A DNA stretch of 64,000 bases, taken from NCBI GenBank assembly GCA_013322215.1, contig JAAMEZ010000014.1, forward strand, positions 390,732-454,731. The letters run 5' to 3'. This document shows, one piece after another, positions 35,824 through 44,258 of this stretch. The translations under genes and the position numbers were made by a program. The number at the start of each line of letters is the position of its first letter. Position 1 is the first letter of the stretch. The notes under the pieces are model-generated. The model was given only the letters and a program-made list of their open reading frames with translations. It was not told the DNA's origin and did not search any database. The DNA is from Martinezella rhizogenes (GTDB lineage Bacteria > Pseudomonadota > Alphaproteobacteria > Rhizobiales > Rhizobiaceae).

Positions 35824-35992
35824 AGAATGTAAAACTTCTGCATTCCCTGATAACGACAGCATAGTTAAACGTTAGTAAACTATAACTGTAAATTGCAGCA
35901 ATAATTCCCAGTTGTAAAAGCCTTGCACAGGGGCGGAAGTCTTACTTCGCCCTGAATACTCGGCTGCGTGTCTAAATTACCGGGAGGGTTTG

Positions 35993-37006
35993 ATGGGCAT
36001 AGCGTTCAAATCTGCAAGTGTAGCTCCAAAAAATACGAAGAGACGTTCGATTCTTGTTGCGGGAGGCGCAGGGTTCCTCGGCTCGCACCTTTGCGACCGA
36101 CTTCTGCAGGATGGTCACGAAGTTATCTGCGTGGATGATTTTTCAACCGGGCGGATGGATAATCTATGGCACCTGCTTCGCTACGATACGTTCAGCTTTA
36201 TCCGCCACGATGTCATAGCGTCCCTCGATCTGCCTGTCAGCGAGATCTACAATCTGGCCTGCCCGGCATCTCCACCGCACTATCAGGCCGATCCGATCCA
36301 TACGATGAAAACATGCGTTTTCGGCTCGCTCAATCTGCTGGAGCTTGCAGCACTTCACCAAGCGCGCATCTTCCAGGCCTCGACCTCGGAGATCTATGGA
36401 GATCCCCTGGTGCATCCACAGCCGGAGAACTATTGGGGCAACGTCAATTCCTTCGGCCCCCGCTCATGCTACGACGAAGGCAAGCGTTCTGCCGAAACGC
36501 TTTTCCGTGACTTTCACGCCCAGCACGGCGTCGACATCAGGATTGCCCGCATTTTCAACACCTATGGGCCGCGCATGCGCCCCGACGACGGCCGCGTCGT
36601 TTCCAATTTCATCGTCCAGGCACTGAAGGGCCAGGATATCACCGTCTATGGCGATGGCTCCCAGACGCGTTCGTTCTGCTATGTCGCCGACCTGATCAAT
36701 GGTTTCGTTCGCCTGATGGCCGACCAAACGTCCATCCATACGCCCGTCAATCTCGGCAATCCGGCGGAATTTACCGTGCGTGATCTTGCCGAACAGGTCA
36801 TCGCCATCACCGGCTCCAACTCAAAGATCGTCCATAAACCCTTGCCGATCGATGATCCGCGCCAACGCCGGCCCGACATCACCATCGCGAAACGCGAACT
36901 GGGATGGGAACCATCAGTCGCCCTGGCGGATGGGCTTAAGTCCACCATCGCCTACTTCGAACGCCAGCTGGTTCGTCCAAGCAGTGAGCTTTTCGAGGTT
37001 GCGTGA
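35993..37006 (+). CDS. UDP-glucuronate decarboxylase-like SDR (UDP-xylose synthase type)
   Basis: A 337-residue extended SDR. The NAD site reads [12 protein letters not shown]; the UXS-type motif [15 protein letters not shown], the catalytic STSEIYGDP and YDEGKRSAE (YxxxK) follow. Members turn UDP-glucuronate into UDP-xylose or the 4-keto pentose. The downstream UDP-glucose dehydrogenase would supply its substrate. ATG 35993 has CGGGAGGG just upstream; a TTG at 35990 is also in frame. It heads the operon, and its TGA shares its A with the next ATG. Confidence 0.9.
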   Translation: MGIAFKSASVAPKNTKRRSILVAGGAGFLGSHLCDRLLQDGHEVICVDDFSTGRMDNLWHLLRYDTFSFIRHDVIASLDLPVSEIYNLACPASPPHYQADPIHTMKTCVFGSLNLLELAALHQARIFQASTSEIYGDPLVHPQPENYWGNVNSFGPRSCYDEGKRSAETLFRDFHAQHGVDIRIARIFNTYGPRMRPDDGRVVSNFIVQALKGQDITVYGDGSQTRSFCYVADLINGFVRLMADQTSIHTPVNLGNPAEFTVRDLAEQVIAITGSNSKIVHKPLPIDDPRQRRPDITIAKRELGWEPSVALADGLKSTIAYFERQLVRPSSELFEVA

Positions 37007-37992
37007 TGGCCAGGCAAAAAATACTCGTCGTGGGTGGCGCCGGCTTCATCGGCAGCCACACCGCGAAACTTCTCCATCGCCAGGGCTTCGAGCCCGTCGT
37101 CTATGACAATCTCTCGACGGGCCACCTGACCTCCGTGCGCTGGGGGCCTTTTGTGGAAGGAGATATTCTCGATACGCCCCGTCTTGTTGAGGCGATCGAG
37201 GACCACAGGCCCGCGGCAGTCATACATTTCGCCGCCTCGGCCTATGTCGGCGAGTCCGTCGAAAATCCTGCGAAATACTACACCAACAATGTCAACGGCA
37301 CGCTGTCGGTTCTGGAGGCATGCCGCCGCACGCAAGCGGATAAGCTGATCTTTTCATCGAGCTGCGCGATCTACGGAATTCCGGCCCGACTGCCGATCCG
37401 CGAATGCGAGACGCCTCAACCGATAAATCCCTACGGCAGAACGAAGCTGATTGCCGAACATATGCTTGGCGACTATTCGGCGGCCTACGGGCTTTCCTAT
37501 GTGGCGCTGCGCTACTTCAACGCCTCTGGCGCCGATCCGGAACGGGAGCTCGGCGAATGGCATGATCCCGAAACACATCTCATTCCCCGCGCATTGCTGG
37601 CGGCGGCCGGGGCGATCGAAACCTTGGAAGTCTATGGCGACGACTACGACACGCCGGATGGCACCTGTGTGCGCGACTATATCCATGTGCTGGATCTTGC
37701 CAGGGCGCATGTCCTGGCAGTCGAATATCTGTTGGCCGGCGGCGACAATCTCGCTGTCAATCTGGGGACCGGGCACGGCACGTCGATCAAGGAGATCGTC
37801 GGCGCGATCGAGCGCGTTTGCGGGCGCAAGGTTCCTGTCTCCATGCGCAGGCGGCGACCGGGCGATCCGCCTGCCCTTTATGCCGCTTCGGATCTTGCTG
37901 CCGAAAAGCTCGGCTTCCGCGCTCTGCATTCGGACATCGAAACGATCATCCGGACCGCAGCTCCCTTCTTCGGGCTGGAGATGCGAGCATGA
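37006..37992 (+). CDS. galE: UDP-glucose 4-epimerase
   Basis: A 328-residue extended SDR that interconverts UDP-glucose and UDP-galactose. NAD-binding VVGGAGFIGSHTA, the conserved YVGESVENP, the catalytic SSCAIYG and YGRTK (YxxxK), and the RYFNASGADPE motif are typical of GalE. ATG 37006 overlaps the upstream stop by one base, and its own stop overlaps the next ATG (ATGA). A second copy elsewhere in the genome is likely, so this one probably serves the local polysaccharide. Confidence 0.92.
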   Translation: MARQKILVVGGAGFIGSHTAKLLHRQGFEPVVYDNLSTGHLTSVRWGPFVEGDILDTPRLVEAIEDHRPAAVIHFAASAYVGESVENPAKYYTNNVNGTLSVLEACRRTQADKLIFSSSCAIYGIPARLPIRECETPQPINPYGRTKLIAEHMLGDYSAAYGLSYVALRYFNASGADPERELGEWHDPETHLIPRALLAAAGAIETLEVYGDDYDTPDGTCVRDYIHVLDLARAHVLAVEYLLAGGDNLAVNLGTGHGTSIKEIVGAIERVCGRKVPVSMRRRRPGDPPALYAASDLAAEKLGFRALHSDIETIIRTAAPFFGLEMRA

Positions 37993-39818
37993 CATCGATC
38001 CGGACACGGACTGAAGCAATGAAGGACAGGGCGCTGATGACGCCCATCCTGCAGGGCCGCCAGCGCGCGGAATATATCGTTTGTGCCACCCTGTGGCTTG
38101 CGGCACTTGTCTATTTCTGGAGCTGGTGGCTTACGCCCGCACACCATGTCGACCCCATGGGATCGGTCTTGCTGACCCTGGTGCTTGCCTGGGTGACGAT
38201 CATTCCGGCCTATTTCATCATCGTCTTCTTTCGCGCCGAAAAGCCGACAGGACAATTGCGGCTACCCGCCGGCAGCCGCATCGCCATGGTGGTAACCAAG
38301 GCACCATCGGAGCCTTTTGCCGTGGTGGCCCGGACGTTGGATGCCATGCTGGCACAGGAGGTGCCGCACGACACCTGGCTCGCGGATGAAGATCCGTCGC
38401 CGTCGACGCTCGATTGGTGCCGCAAGCATGACGTCCAGGTTTCCACCCGGAAGGGGCGGGAAGATTATCACCGCCAGACCTGGCCTCGACGCACCCGCTG
38501 CAAGGAAGGCAATCTTGCCTTCTTCTACGATCACTACGGCTATGAAGGCTATGATTTCGTCGTGCAGCTCGATGCCGATCACGTGCCCGAACAAGGCTAT
38601 CTTTTCCAGATGCTTCGCCCTTTCGCCGATCCGGCGGTCGGCTATGTATCCGCGCCAAGCATCTGCGATCAGAATGCCCATGAAAGCTGGTCTGCACGCG
38701 GCCGTCTCTATGCGGAAGCCAGCATGCATGGATCGCTTCAGGCCGGCTTCAATCACGGGCTGTCGCCACTTTGCATCGGCTCGCACTATGCCGTTCGCAC
38801 CAAGGCTCTCAAGAGCATTGGCGGGCTGGGGCCAGAGCTGGCGGAAGACCACTCCACCACGCTGATGATGAATGCACATGGTTGGCGCGGCATTCATGCG
38901 CTCGATGCCATTGCACATGGCGATGGCCCACGCACCTTTGCCGATCTCATCACCCAGGAGTTTCAGTGGTCGCGCAGCCTGATGATGATCCTGCTGCAAT
39001 ATTCGCCGAGCTTGATCAAACGACTGCCTCTGCGCCTCAAGATACAGTTCCTGTTTTCGCAGCTCTGGTATTCCCTCTTCTCGCTCTTCATGGCGCTGAT
39101 GTTCATCATGCCGATCATCGCGCTTGGCAGAGGCAAGACCTTCGTCGATGTCTCTTATCCCGACTTCCTGCTGCACTTTGTGCCGCAATCCGTTCTGCTG
39201 ATCCTCTTCGCTTATCGCTGGCGTAGCACGCATACATTCAGACCGGTCGATGCCAGGATCTTGAGCTGGGAGATGACATTGTTCCTGTTTGCCCGCTGGC
39301 CGTGGGCGCTTGTGGGAGCTTTAGCGGCCATTCGCGATTGGGCGACCGGATCATTCGTGGATTTCCGTGTCACGCCGAAAGGTACGTCGGATGTCGATCC
39401 GCTGCCGTTCCGGGTCCTTGCACCCTATGCCATGCTCTCTCTCATCTCCATCTTGCCGGTGTTGTCCGTCAGCGCGGAAGAGAGTAGCGGCTTTTATATC
39501 TTCGCGACGATGAACGCCGCCATCTACACTTTGCTGTTGCTGGTCATCATCGTCCAGCATGCGCGTGAAAACACGCTCAGCACGAACAAGCGCTTTTATC
39601 GGCCGGCGCTCGCCAGCGCTCTGCTTGCTCTGACTGCCCTGCCATTTGTCGGCATCATGGAGCATGGCCGTGCCGGAGTACAATCACTGATTTGGGACAC
39701 CGACGGCTACGTCTTGTTCGACAATCGCTTTTCGGTGGCGGGCGCAGGAATTGGCGGGCGTGGACTGCACAGAATGGTGCTCAATCCACACTGGCACGTG
39801 AGTGACACGGACAACTGA
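37989..39818 (+). CDS. membrane glycosyltransferase family 2, cellulose-synthase-like
   Basis: A 609-residue inner-membrane enzyme. Two N-terminal spans (about 25-75) lead into a cytoplasmic GT2 domain with QLDADHVPE (DxD), ELAEDHSTTLMM (TED-like) and QEFQWSRS in place of the usual QxxRW. At least five further spans follow. A processive beta-glycan synthase is the natural reading, although the altered QxxRW leaves that open. ATG 37989 overlaps the galE stop. Neighbouring genes supply UDP-glucuronate, UDP-xylose-type and UDP-galactose precursors. I see no PilZ domain and no BcsB partner. Confidence 0.87.
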   Translation: MTSIRTRTEAMKDRALMTPILQGRQRAEYIVCATLWLAALVYFWSWWLTPAHHVDPMGSVLLTLVLAWVTIIPAYFIIVFFRAEKPTGQLRLPAGSRIAMVVTKAPSEPFAVVARTLDAMLAQEVPHDTWLADEDPSPSTLDWCRKHDVQVSTRKGREDYHRQTWPRRTRCKEGNLAFFYDHYGYEGYDFVVQLDADHVPEQGYLFQMLRPFADPAVGYVSAPSICDQNAHESWSARGRLYAEASMHGSLQAGFNHGLSPLCIGSHYAVRTKALKSIGGLGPELAEDHSTTLMMNAHGWRGIHALDAIAHGDGPRTFADLITQEFQWSRSLMMILLQYSPSLIKRLPLRLKIQFLFSQLWYSLFSLFMALMFIMPIIALGRGKTFVDVSYPDFLLHFVPQSVLLILFAYRWRSTHTFRPVDARILSWEMTLFLFARWPWALVGALAAIRDWATGSFVDFRVTPKGTSDVDPLPFRVLAPYAMLSLISILPVLSVSAEESSGFYIFATMNAAIYTLLLLVIIVQHARENTLSTNKRFYRPALASALLALTALPFVGIMEHGRAGVQSLIWDTDGYVLFDNRFSVAGAGIGGRGLHRMVLNPHWHVSDTDN

Positions 39819-39856
39819 GGTTCATGACGGGAAGGACGCTATTGGCGGGAACGCAC

Positions 39857-41269
39857 ATGAAGATAGCTGTTATTGGAACCGGATATGTGGGCTTGGTCAG
39901 CGGCACATGCTTCGCCGAATGGGGCAACCGTGTCGTCTGTGTGGACAAGAACGTCGATAAGATCGCCGCTCTTCGTCACGGCAGGATGCCGATCTACGAG
40001 CCGGATCTCGACGAACTGGTGGAACGAAACTATGCCGCAGGACGGCTGGACTTCACCTGCGACATCGCAAAGGCAGTCGAAGGCGCAGCTATCGTCTTCA
40101 TAGCGATCGCTGCTCTGCCGCATCCAGGCCAAGCAGATGCTGATTTTTCCTTCATCTACCAGACAGCACGCGAGCTTGCTGCGCTTATCTCGACCGATAG
40201 CGTTGTGGTGATAAGATCGACGGTGCCGGTCGGAACCGGCGACGCCGTGCACAGGATCATCAGCTCGGCCCGGACGGCAGGCACCTTCGCCGTCGCCTCC
40301 AATCCGGAGTTTCTGCGCGAAGGCGTTGCGGTGCACGATTTTCTAGTTCCGGACCGCATCGTTCTTGGTGTGGAGGAAGAGTGGGCCTGCAAGCGGCTTG
40401 TCGAGCTCTACGATGTCCCGCTCGAGCGGCAGAATACGCCCGTCATCGTCACGATGCGTCGGACTGCTGAGCTGATCAAGCATGCTGCCAATGCCTTTCT
40501 CGCCACGAAGATCACCTTCATCAATGAGCTTGCCGATCTTTGCGAGGAGATGGGCAGCGATGTCGGAGAGCTGGCTCTCGGCATGGGGCTCGACAAGCGC
40601 ATAGGGGCAAGCCTCCTTGCCGCCGGCCCCGGCTATGGCGGCTCATGCTTCCCCAAAAGCGCGCTCGCACTATTGCAGACGGCGCAGGACCATGGCGTGG
40701 CACTGCGTATCGTCGAGGAAACCCTTGCCGTCAACGAGACGCGCAAGCGGCGTATGGCACGCAAGGTCACCAAGGCACTCGGCGGCGATATTGAAGGCCT
40801 GACGATTGCCGTTCTCGGCCTGACCTTCAGGCCCGATACCGATGACATGCGCGATGCGCCGTCCGTGCCGCTCATCGAAACTCTGCAACGGCTGGGCGGC
40901 CGCATCCGGGCATATGACCCCGTCGGCATCGAGAATGCGGCAAAGGTCCTCAGCAGCGTCGATTTCTACGAGGACCTCTATGAATGCGCAAGAAATGCGG
41001 ATGCCGTCGTCGTCATGACGGAATGGGACGCCATCCGAAAGATCGACCTGGCCCAGCTCAAGCAGAAGCTGCGCCAGCCTGTTCTCATAGATCTGCGAAA
41101 TGCGCTGGACACGGAGGCCGCCCGGCAGATCGGCTTTCGCGTCTGCGCCATAGGCAAGTCGGCAAGCACGCATAGCAGCCTGCGTGACATTGCCAAACGA
41201 CGAAACCGACAGCGAGCCGTGAAGGCGGCAACGCCAAAGCTCGTCCCAGTCACAATGCGGGAGAAATAA
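39857..41269 (+). CDS. ugd: UDP-glucose 6-dehydrogenase
   Basis: A 470-residue NAD-dependent enzyme making UDP-glucuronate. N-terminal MKIAVIGTGYVGLVSG, the middle SNPEFLREGVAVHDF, and the catalytic Cys264 in GPGYGGSCFPKS are clear (the residue after FPK is Ser rather than the usual Asp). LTFRPDTDDMRDAPS marks the C-terminal UDP domain. ATG 39857 is preceded by GGCGGGA; earlier in-frame codons look non-coding. It supplies the substrate for the UDP-glucuronate decarboxylase-like enzyme that heads the operon. Confidence 0.94.
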   Translation: MKIAVIGTGYVGLVSGTCFAEWGNRVVCVDKNVDKIAALRHGRMPIYEPDLDELVERNYAAGRLDFTCDIAKAVEGAAIVFIAIAALPHPGQADADFSFIYQTARELAALISTDSVVVIRSTVPVGTGDAVHRIISSARTAGTFAVASNPEFLREGVAVHDFLVPDRIVLGVEEEWACKRLVELYDVPLERQNTPVIVTMRRTAELIKHAANAFLATKITFINELADLCEEMGSDVGELALGMGLDKRIGASLLAAGPGYGGSCFPKSALALLQTAQDHGVALRIVEETLAVNETRKRRMARKVTKALGGDIEGLTIAVLGLTFRPDTDDMRDAPSVPLIETLQRLGGRIRAYDPVGIENAAKVLSSVDFYEDLYECARNADAVVVMTEWDAIRKIDLAQLKQKLRQPVLIDLRNALDTEAARQIGFRVCAIGKSASTHSSLRDIAKRRNRQRAVKAATPKLVPVTMREK

Positions 41270-41270
41270 T

Positions 41271-41807
41271 ATGGAACCATCAAGGAAGACCTCCCCAGTC
41301 CTTGCAGCATCGCTGGCATGTGCGATCGTGCTTGGACTTGCAGCGGGGAGCAATGCGGCCGCAGCCGCGACAACCACCAAGGTGCCTGACGGCGCAAGGC
41401 CGATGACGGCAACCGAGCTTTACATGCTCTATCACGACAAAAGCTGGCGGTGGCCCGATGGCGCGGGCCGAATGCAGAATACCGACCGACGGTTTTCAGC
41501 CTGGGTCGATGGTACCGGCGGACAGTCCTGGGCCGAGGGCCGCTGGGTCGTGACAGACACCGGCCGCCTATGTCTTGACGCAACCTGGCATGCTGCAAAC
41601 GGCCAGTTTCCGGCCAAGACGTGCTTCATCCATCGCATTCTCGATGGAACGATCTATCAGAAACGCGAGACTGGCGGAGCATGGTTCGTGTTTCGCCATC
41701 CTATCACCAAGAAAACCGATGAGGCGACAAACTTGATCGCCGATGATCTGGTCTCACAACGACTGGAGGCCCTGAAGACCTCTTTGACCGTCCGCAAGAC
41801 CGAATAG
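41271..41807 (+). CDS. secreted DUF995 protein (first copy)
   Basis: A 178-residue protein with an N-terminal signal peptide (LAASLACAIVLGLAAGSNAAA). The mature part has the DUF995 pattern: LYMLYHDKSWRWPDGAG, TGRLCL, KTCFIHR, IYQKRETGGAWFVFRH. Two conserved cysteines may form a disulfide. The function of the family is unknown; here it sits one base after ugd in a polysaccharide operon. It is paralogous to the protein at 42803. Confidence 0.85.
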   Translation: MEPSRKTSPVLAASLACAIVLGLAAGSNAAAAATTTKVPDGARPMTATELYMLYHDKSWRWPDGAGRMQNTDRRFSAWVDGTGGQSWAEGRWVVTDTGRLCLDATWHAANGQFPAKTCFIHRILDGTIYQKRETGGAWFVFRHPITKKTDEATNLIADDLVSQRLEALKTSLTVRKTE

Positions 41808-41824
41808 AGGAAGGAGGCAATTCG

Positions 41825-42772
41825 ATGAAAACTCTATCAAAACTAACGACGGCCTTGCTTGCGGCTGGCGCCCTCTGCGGAGGCGTATACGCTGCCAGCA
41901 ACGGTCTGGACGCGAGGGCCGAGACCCGGCCTCTCTTCAACGACAAAAGGCCGATCATCACACCCCAATCGCTGCCGGCGGGTGCCTATGATCCCAACGG
42001 GGACTTTTCCAATGACCCCAATCCGAAGATCGAACACCTCTTCCTGCCTTGGGAAGATGTCGATCTGTCGACGCTGAGCACGGCAGACGATTATGCTCGC
42101 AAGCGCGGGCGTTCACTGCTGATTACCATCGAGCCCTGGTCATGGGCCCGCAACTGGCGTGTCACGCCGACCGATCTTCTTAACGGAATTCTGGCAGGTC
42201 ACTACGATGCCAACATGACGGCGATCTGCTCTGCGGCCGCCAAGCTCAATGCGCCCGTCACTATTCGCTGGGCTCAGGAAATGGACGAGAAGAACGGGCA
42301 GTTCACCTGGGCCTACTGGAAAGCGGATGATTACGTGAAAGCCTATAGGCACGCCGTCACCGTCTGCCGCAAGAGCCTTCCCACGGCAAAATACATGTGG
42401 TCGCCGATGGGCAAAGACGGGCTCGAGGCTTACTATCCCGGGGATTCATTCGTCGACGTCGTCGGGCTGTCGGTCTTCGGTTACCAGCCGTTCGATCAGC
42501 ACAAGCTCGGGCGGGATTCGACTTTTGTCGAAGCGACCAAACCCGGCTACGATCGCGTGAAGCGCTTCAAGAAACCTATCGTGATCGCGGAATTGGGCTA
42601 CCAGGGAAATGAGGCCTACGTTCACGCATGGGCCGAAGAAGCCAACAAGCCGCATTCCGAATTCCCTGACCTGCAAGCGGTGGTCTACTTCAACGACCGT
42701 GAAGTGTACCCCTGGCCGGATGGTCTGGGCAGGCCGGATTGGCGCGTTGCCACACCGCCCCTCTTGAATTGA
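41825..42772 (+). CDS. secreted GH26-like glycoside hydrolase
   Basis: A 315-residue protein with a signal peptide (LLAAGALCGGVYAA). It fits a GH26-like (beta-mannanase type) fold: the acid/base Glu in RWAQEMDEKNGQF and the nucleophile Glu in IVIAELGYQG are in the expected places, with WSWARNW before them. It could trim or release the polymer made by the operon's glycosyltransferase in the periplasm. GAGGAAGGAGG precedes the ATG. Family level is reasonably sure, substrate not. Confidence 0.82.
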   Translation: MKTLSKLTTALLAAGALCGGVYAASNGLDARAETRPLFNDKRPIITPQSLPAGAYDPNGDFSNDPNPKIEHLFLPWEDVDLSTLSTADDYARKRGRSLLITIEPWSWARNWRVTPTDLLNGILAGHYDANMTAICSAAAKLNAPVTIRWAQEMDEKNGQFTWAYWKADDYVKAYRHAVTVCRKSLPTAKYMWSPMGKDGLEAYYPGDSFVDVVGLSVFGYQPFDQHKLGRDSTFVEATKPGYDRVKRFKKPIVIAELGYQGNEAYVHAWAEEANKPHSEFPDLQAVVYFNDREVYPWPDGLGRPDWRVATPPLLN

Positions 42773-42802
42773 CCGTGATGATGAAAGGTTGAGGAGAAAC
42801 AC

Positions 42803-43300
42803 ATGTCTTGGTTCCGTTTCATCATCCTGAATGCCATGTTCGCGATGCTGCTGGTCGGCACCGCGAGCGCGGCGACGCAACATCAAATCGATCGAATGAC
42901 GGCGCGTGCGGCACATCAAGCCATGCCGATGAGCGCCAAGGAACTGAAAAAGCTCTACTCGGGACGTTCCTGGATATGGAAGGACGGGGCCGGCTTCTTC
43001 TCTCGTCATCACCGTCGATTTACGGCCTGGTCGCACACGGGCGCTCAAAAATCCTACGCCAAGGGCATCTGGTATGCGACCGATCGCGGTAGGCTCTGCA
43101 TGAGCGCCGTCTGGTACAGCAAGAAAAGTGCCGCACCCAACGTGTCCTGCTTCCTGCATCGCAAGAAGGCCGGGATCATCTATCAGAAACGAGCATCAGG
43201 CGGAAAATGGTATGTGTTCCGTCATAATCCGATTAAACACGATGACGAAGTTCTGAAACTGCGGCCGGGCGACTATGTTCGCAGACATTTGCCCGGTTGA
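42803..43300 (+). CDS. secreted DUF995 protein (second copy)
   Basis: A 165-residue protein with a signal peptide (AMLLVGTASAA). It shares the pattern of the copy at 41271: LYSGRSWIWKDGAG, RGRLCM, CFLHR, IYQKRASGGKWYVFRH. GAGGAG precedes the ATG. It flanks the GH26-like gene on the other side, so the trio hydrolase plus two DUF995 proteins probably acts together. It is the last gene of the operon before the large stem-loop at 43315. Confidence 0.85.
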   Translation: MSWFRFIILNAMFAMLLVGTASAATQHQIDRMTARAAHQAMPMSAKELKKLYSGRSWIWKDGAGFFSRHHRRFTAWSHTGAQKSYAKGIWYATDRGRLCMSAVWYSKKSAAPNVSCFLHRKKAGIIYQKRASGGKWYVFRHNPIKHDDEVLKLRPGDYVRRHLPG

Positions 43301-43314
43301 AGTCGAATACTCAC

Positions 43315-43390
43315 ATAGGGGCTTTTACTTGGATAGCGGGCGGCATGCGTCTCACCTGTTCGTCGAACCGCTATCTGGGAAAGCCCCTAT
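43315..43390 (+). ncRNA. large stem-loop RNA element after the polysaccharide operon
   Basis: Outer arms ATAGGGGCTTT (43315-43325) and AAAGCCCCTAT (43380-43390) are a perfect 11-bp match. Inside them GATAGC (43332-43337) pairs with GCTATC (43370-43375), and GTTCG/CGAAC (43358-43368) form another small arm. This nested structure begins 15 bases after the last stop and is followed by TCTTTG. It is probably the operon's 3' end or a stable 3' RNA; typing it as ncRNA is a choice of convenience. Confidence 0.55.
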
Positions 43391-43429
43391 TCTTTGCCGC
43401 GCGCACTGCGCGACATTGGCCAGCTCAGC

Positions 43430-43750
43430 TCAAAATGCGCTGCGATTGTAACAATGCGACGTTCTTCCAAATCCGCTTGGCGTGCAGATATAGGGAGAAC
43501 CCTTGAAGTAATCTTCGGCGGAAATCGAAGTCGTTTTGGAAAGCGAACTTCCGCTATAGAAGACGACGTTGTTCTTTTGATACTTCTTCATATACAGCTG
43601 AACAGTCTTATTCTTTACATGTGCATTCTCGGTAGCATTTGCATTTTCAGCCATGACTACCGAAGATGCAATTGCAAGTATTGACGATAAAAAAACACCA
43701 ATCCGACGATTGCGAATGGATAGATTGCAAGAGTTTTTCCTAAAACCCAT
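43430..43750 (-). CDS. small secreted protein of unknown function
   Basis: A 106-residue protein with a signal peptide (IGVFLSSILAIASSVVMA). The mature part is short, Lys/Tyr/Ser-rich and ends in a Cys pair within YICTPSGFGRTSHCYN, probably a disulfide. AAGGAGAG lies 7 bases before the ATG, so it is a real gene. It is more AT-rich than its neighbours. I do not recognise the family; related short proteins with a similar C-terminus seem common in rhizobia (recollection, not checked). Confidence 0.7.
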   Translation of the reverse strand: MGFRKNSCNLSIRNRRIGVFLSSILAIASSVVMAENANATENAHVKNKTVQLYMKKYQKNNVVFYSGSSLSKTTSISAEDYFKGSPYICTPSGFGRTSHCYNRSAF

Positions 43751-44258
43751 AAGTTACTCTCCTTGACAGGTTTGCTTCGTGTATTTCAGCGGAAAATATT
43801 TAAGCGACTTCTATAAATATCTTGAAAATATTAACGAAATCTGCTTAATTTCCCCTCACGGCCTTCGGGCGGGGATCTGTAACAATGCGGCCTGCAGCGG
43901 TTATAATTTGGCGCGACATTCCACGGATGCACAGAGCCTTCGCTCAGACATCCACAGACTTCTTTGGTTCGTCGGCCGACATACGCTACAAGCCGGAATT
44001 CATGTCCCAGGATACCGTGCGGTGGCTTCCTTTACGTCTATCCACTGATCTACGCGCGGTCGGATGGACTCAAATTCGGGCTGTTTTGCGACGTTTGGAG
44101 AAAACGGCCAACGACAGGGGCTTGCGTTTTCCGCGCATGGCCCGCTTTTGCGCCGCATTGCTCGACCCCAACGGGTACCAGCGCTTATGCTCGCCTACGG
44201 CACGGACGCCGCGAGTTCCATCAGCCAATCCGGCATGCTTTGTCGAAAGGCCACCGCG
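43751..44258. other. intergenic region, 508 bp, no convincing gene
   Basis: The short open frames here lack ribosome binding sites and protein-like composition. The first 100 bases are AT-rich and probably hold the promoter of the minus-strand secreted protein; the rest leads to the AraC-type gene. I see no repeat or palindrome I would call. Confidence 0.5.

Larger units (their letters stand above)
35414..35992. other. intergenic region, 579 bp, AT-rich promoter region of the second polysaccharide operon
   Basis: The first part holds the stem-loop at 35457-35482. From about 35680 to 35910 the sequence is strikingly AT-rich compared with its surroundings and contains the palindrome at 35808-35823. 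A short open frame at 35443-35751 has no ribosome binding site or protein-like composition and is not called. The AT-rich part is a likely regulated promoter. Confidence 0.6.
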
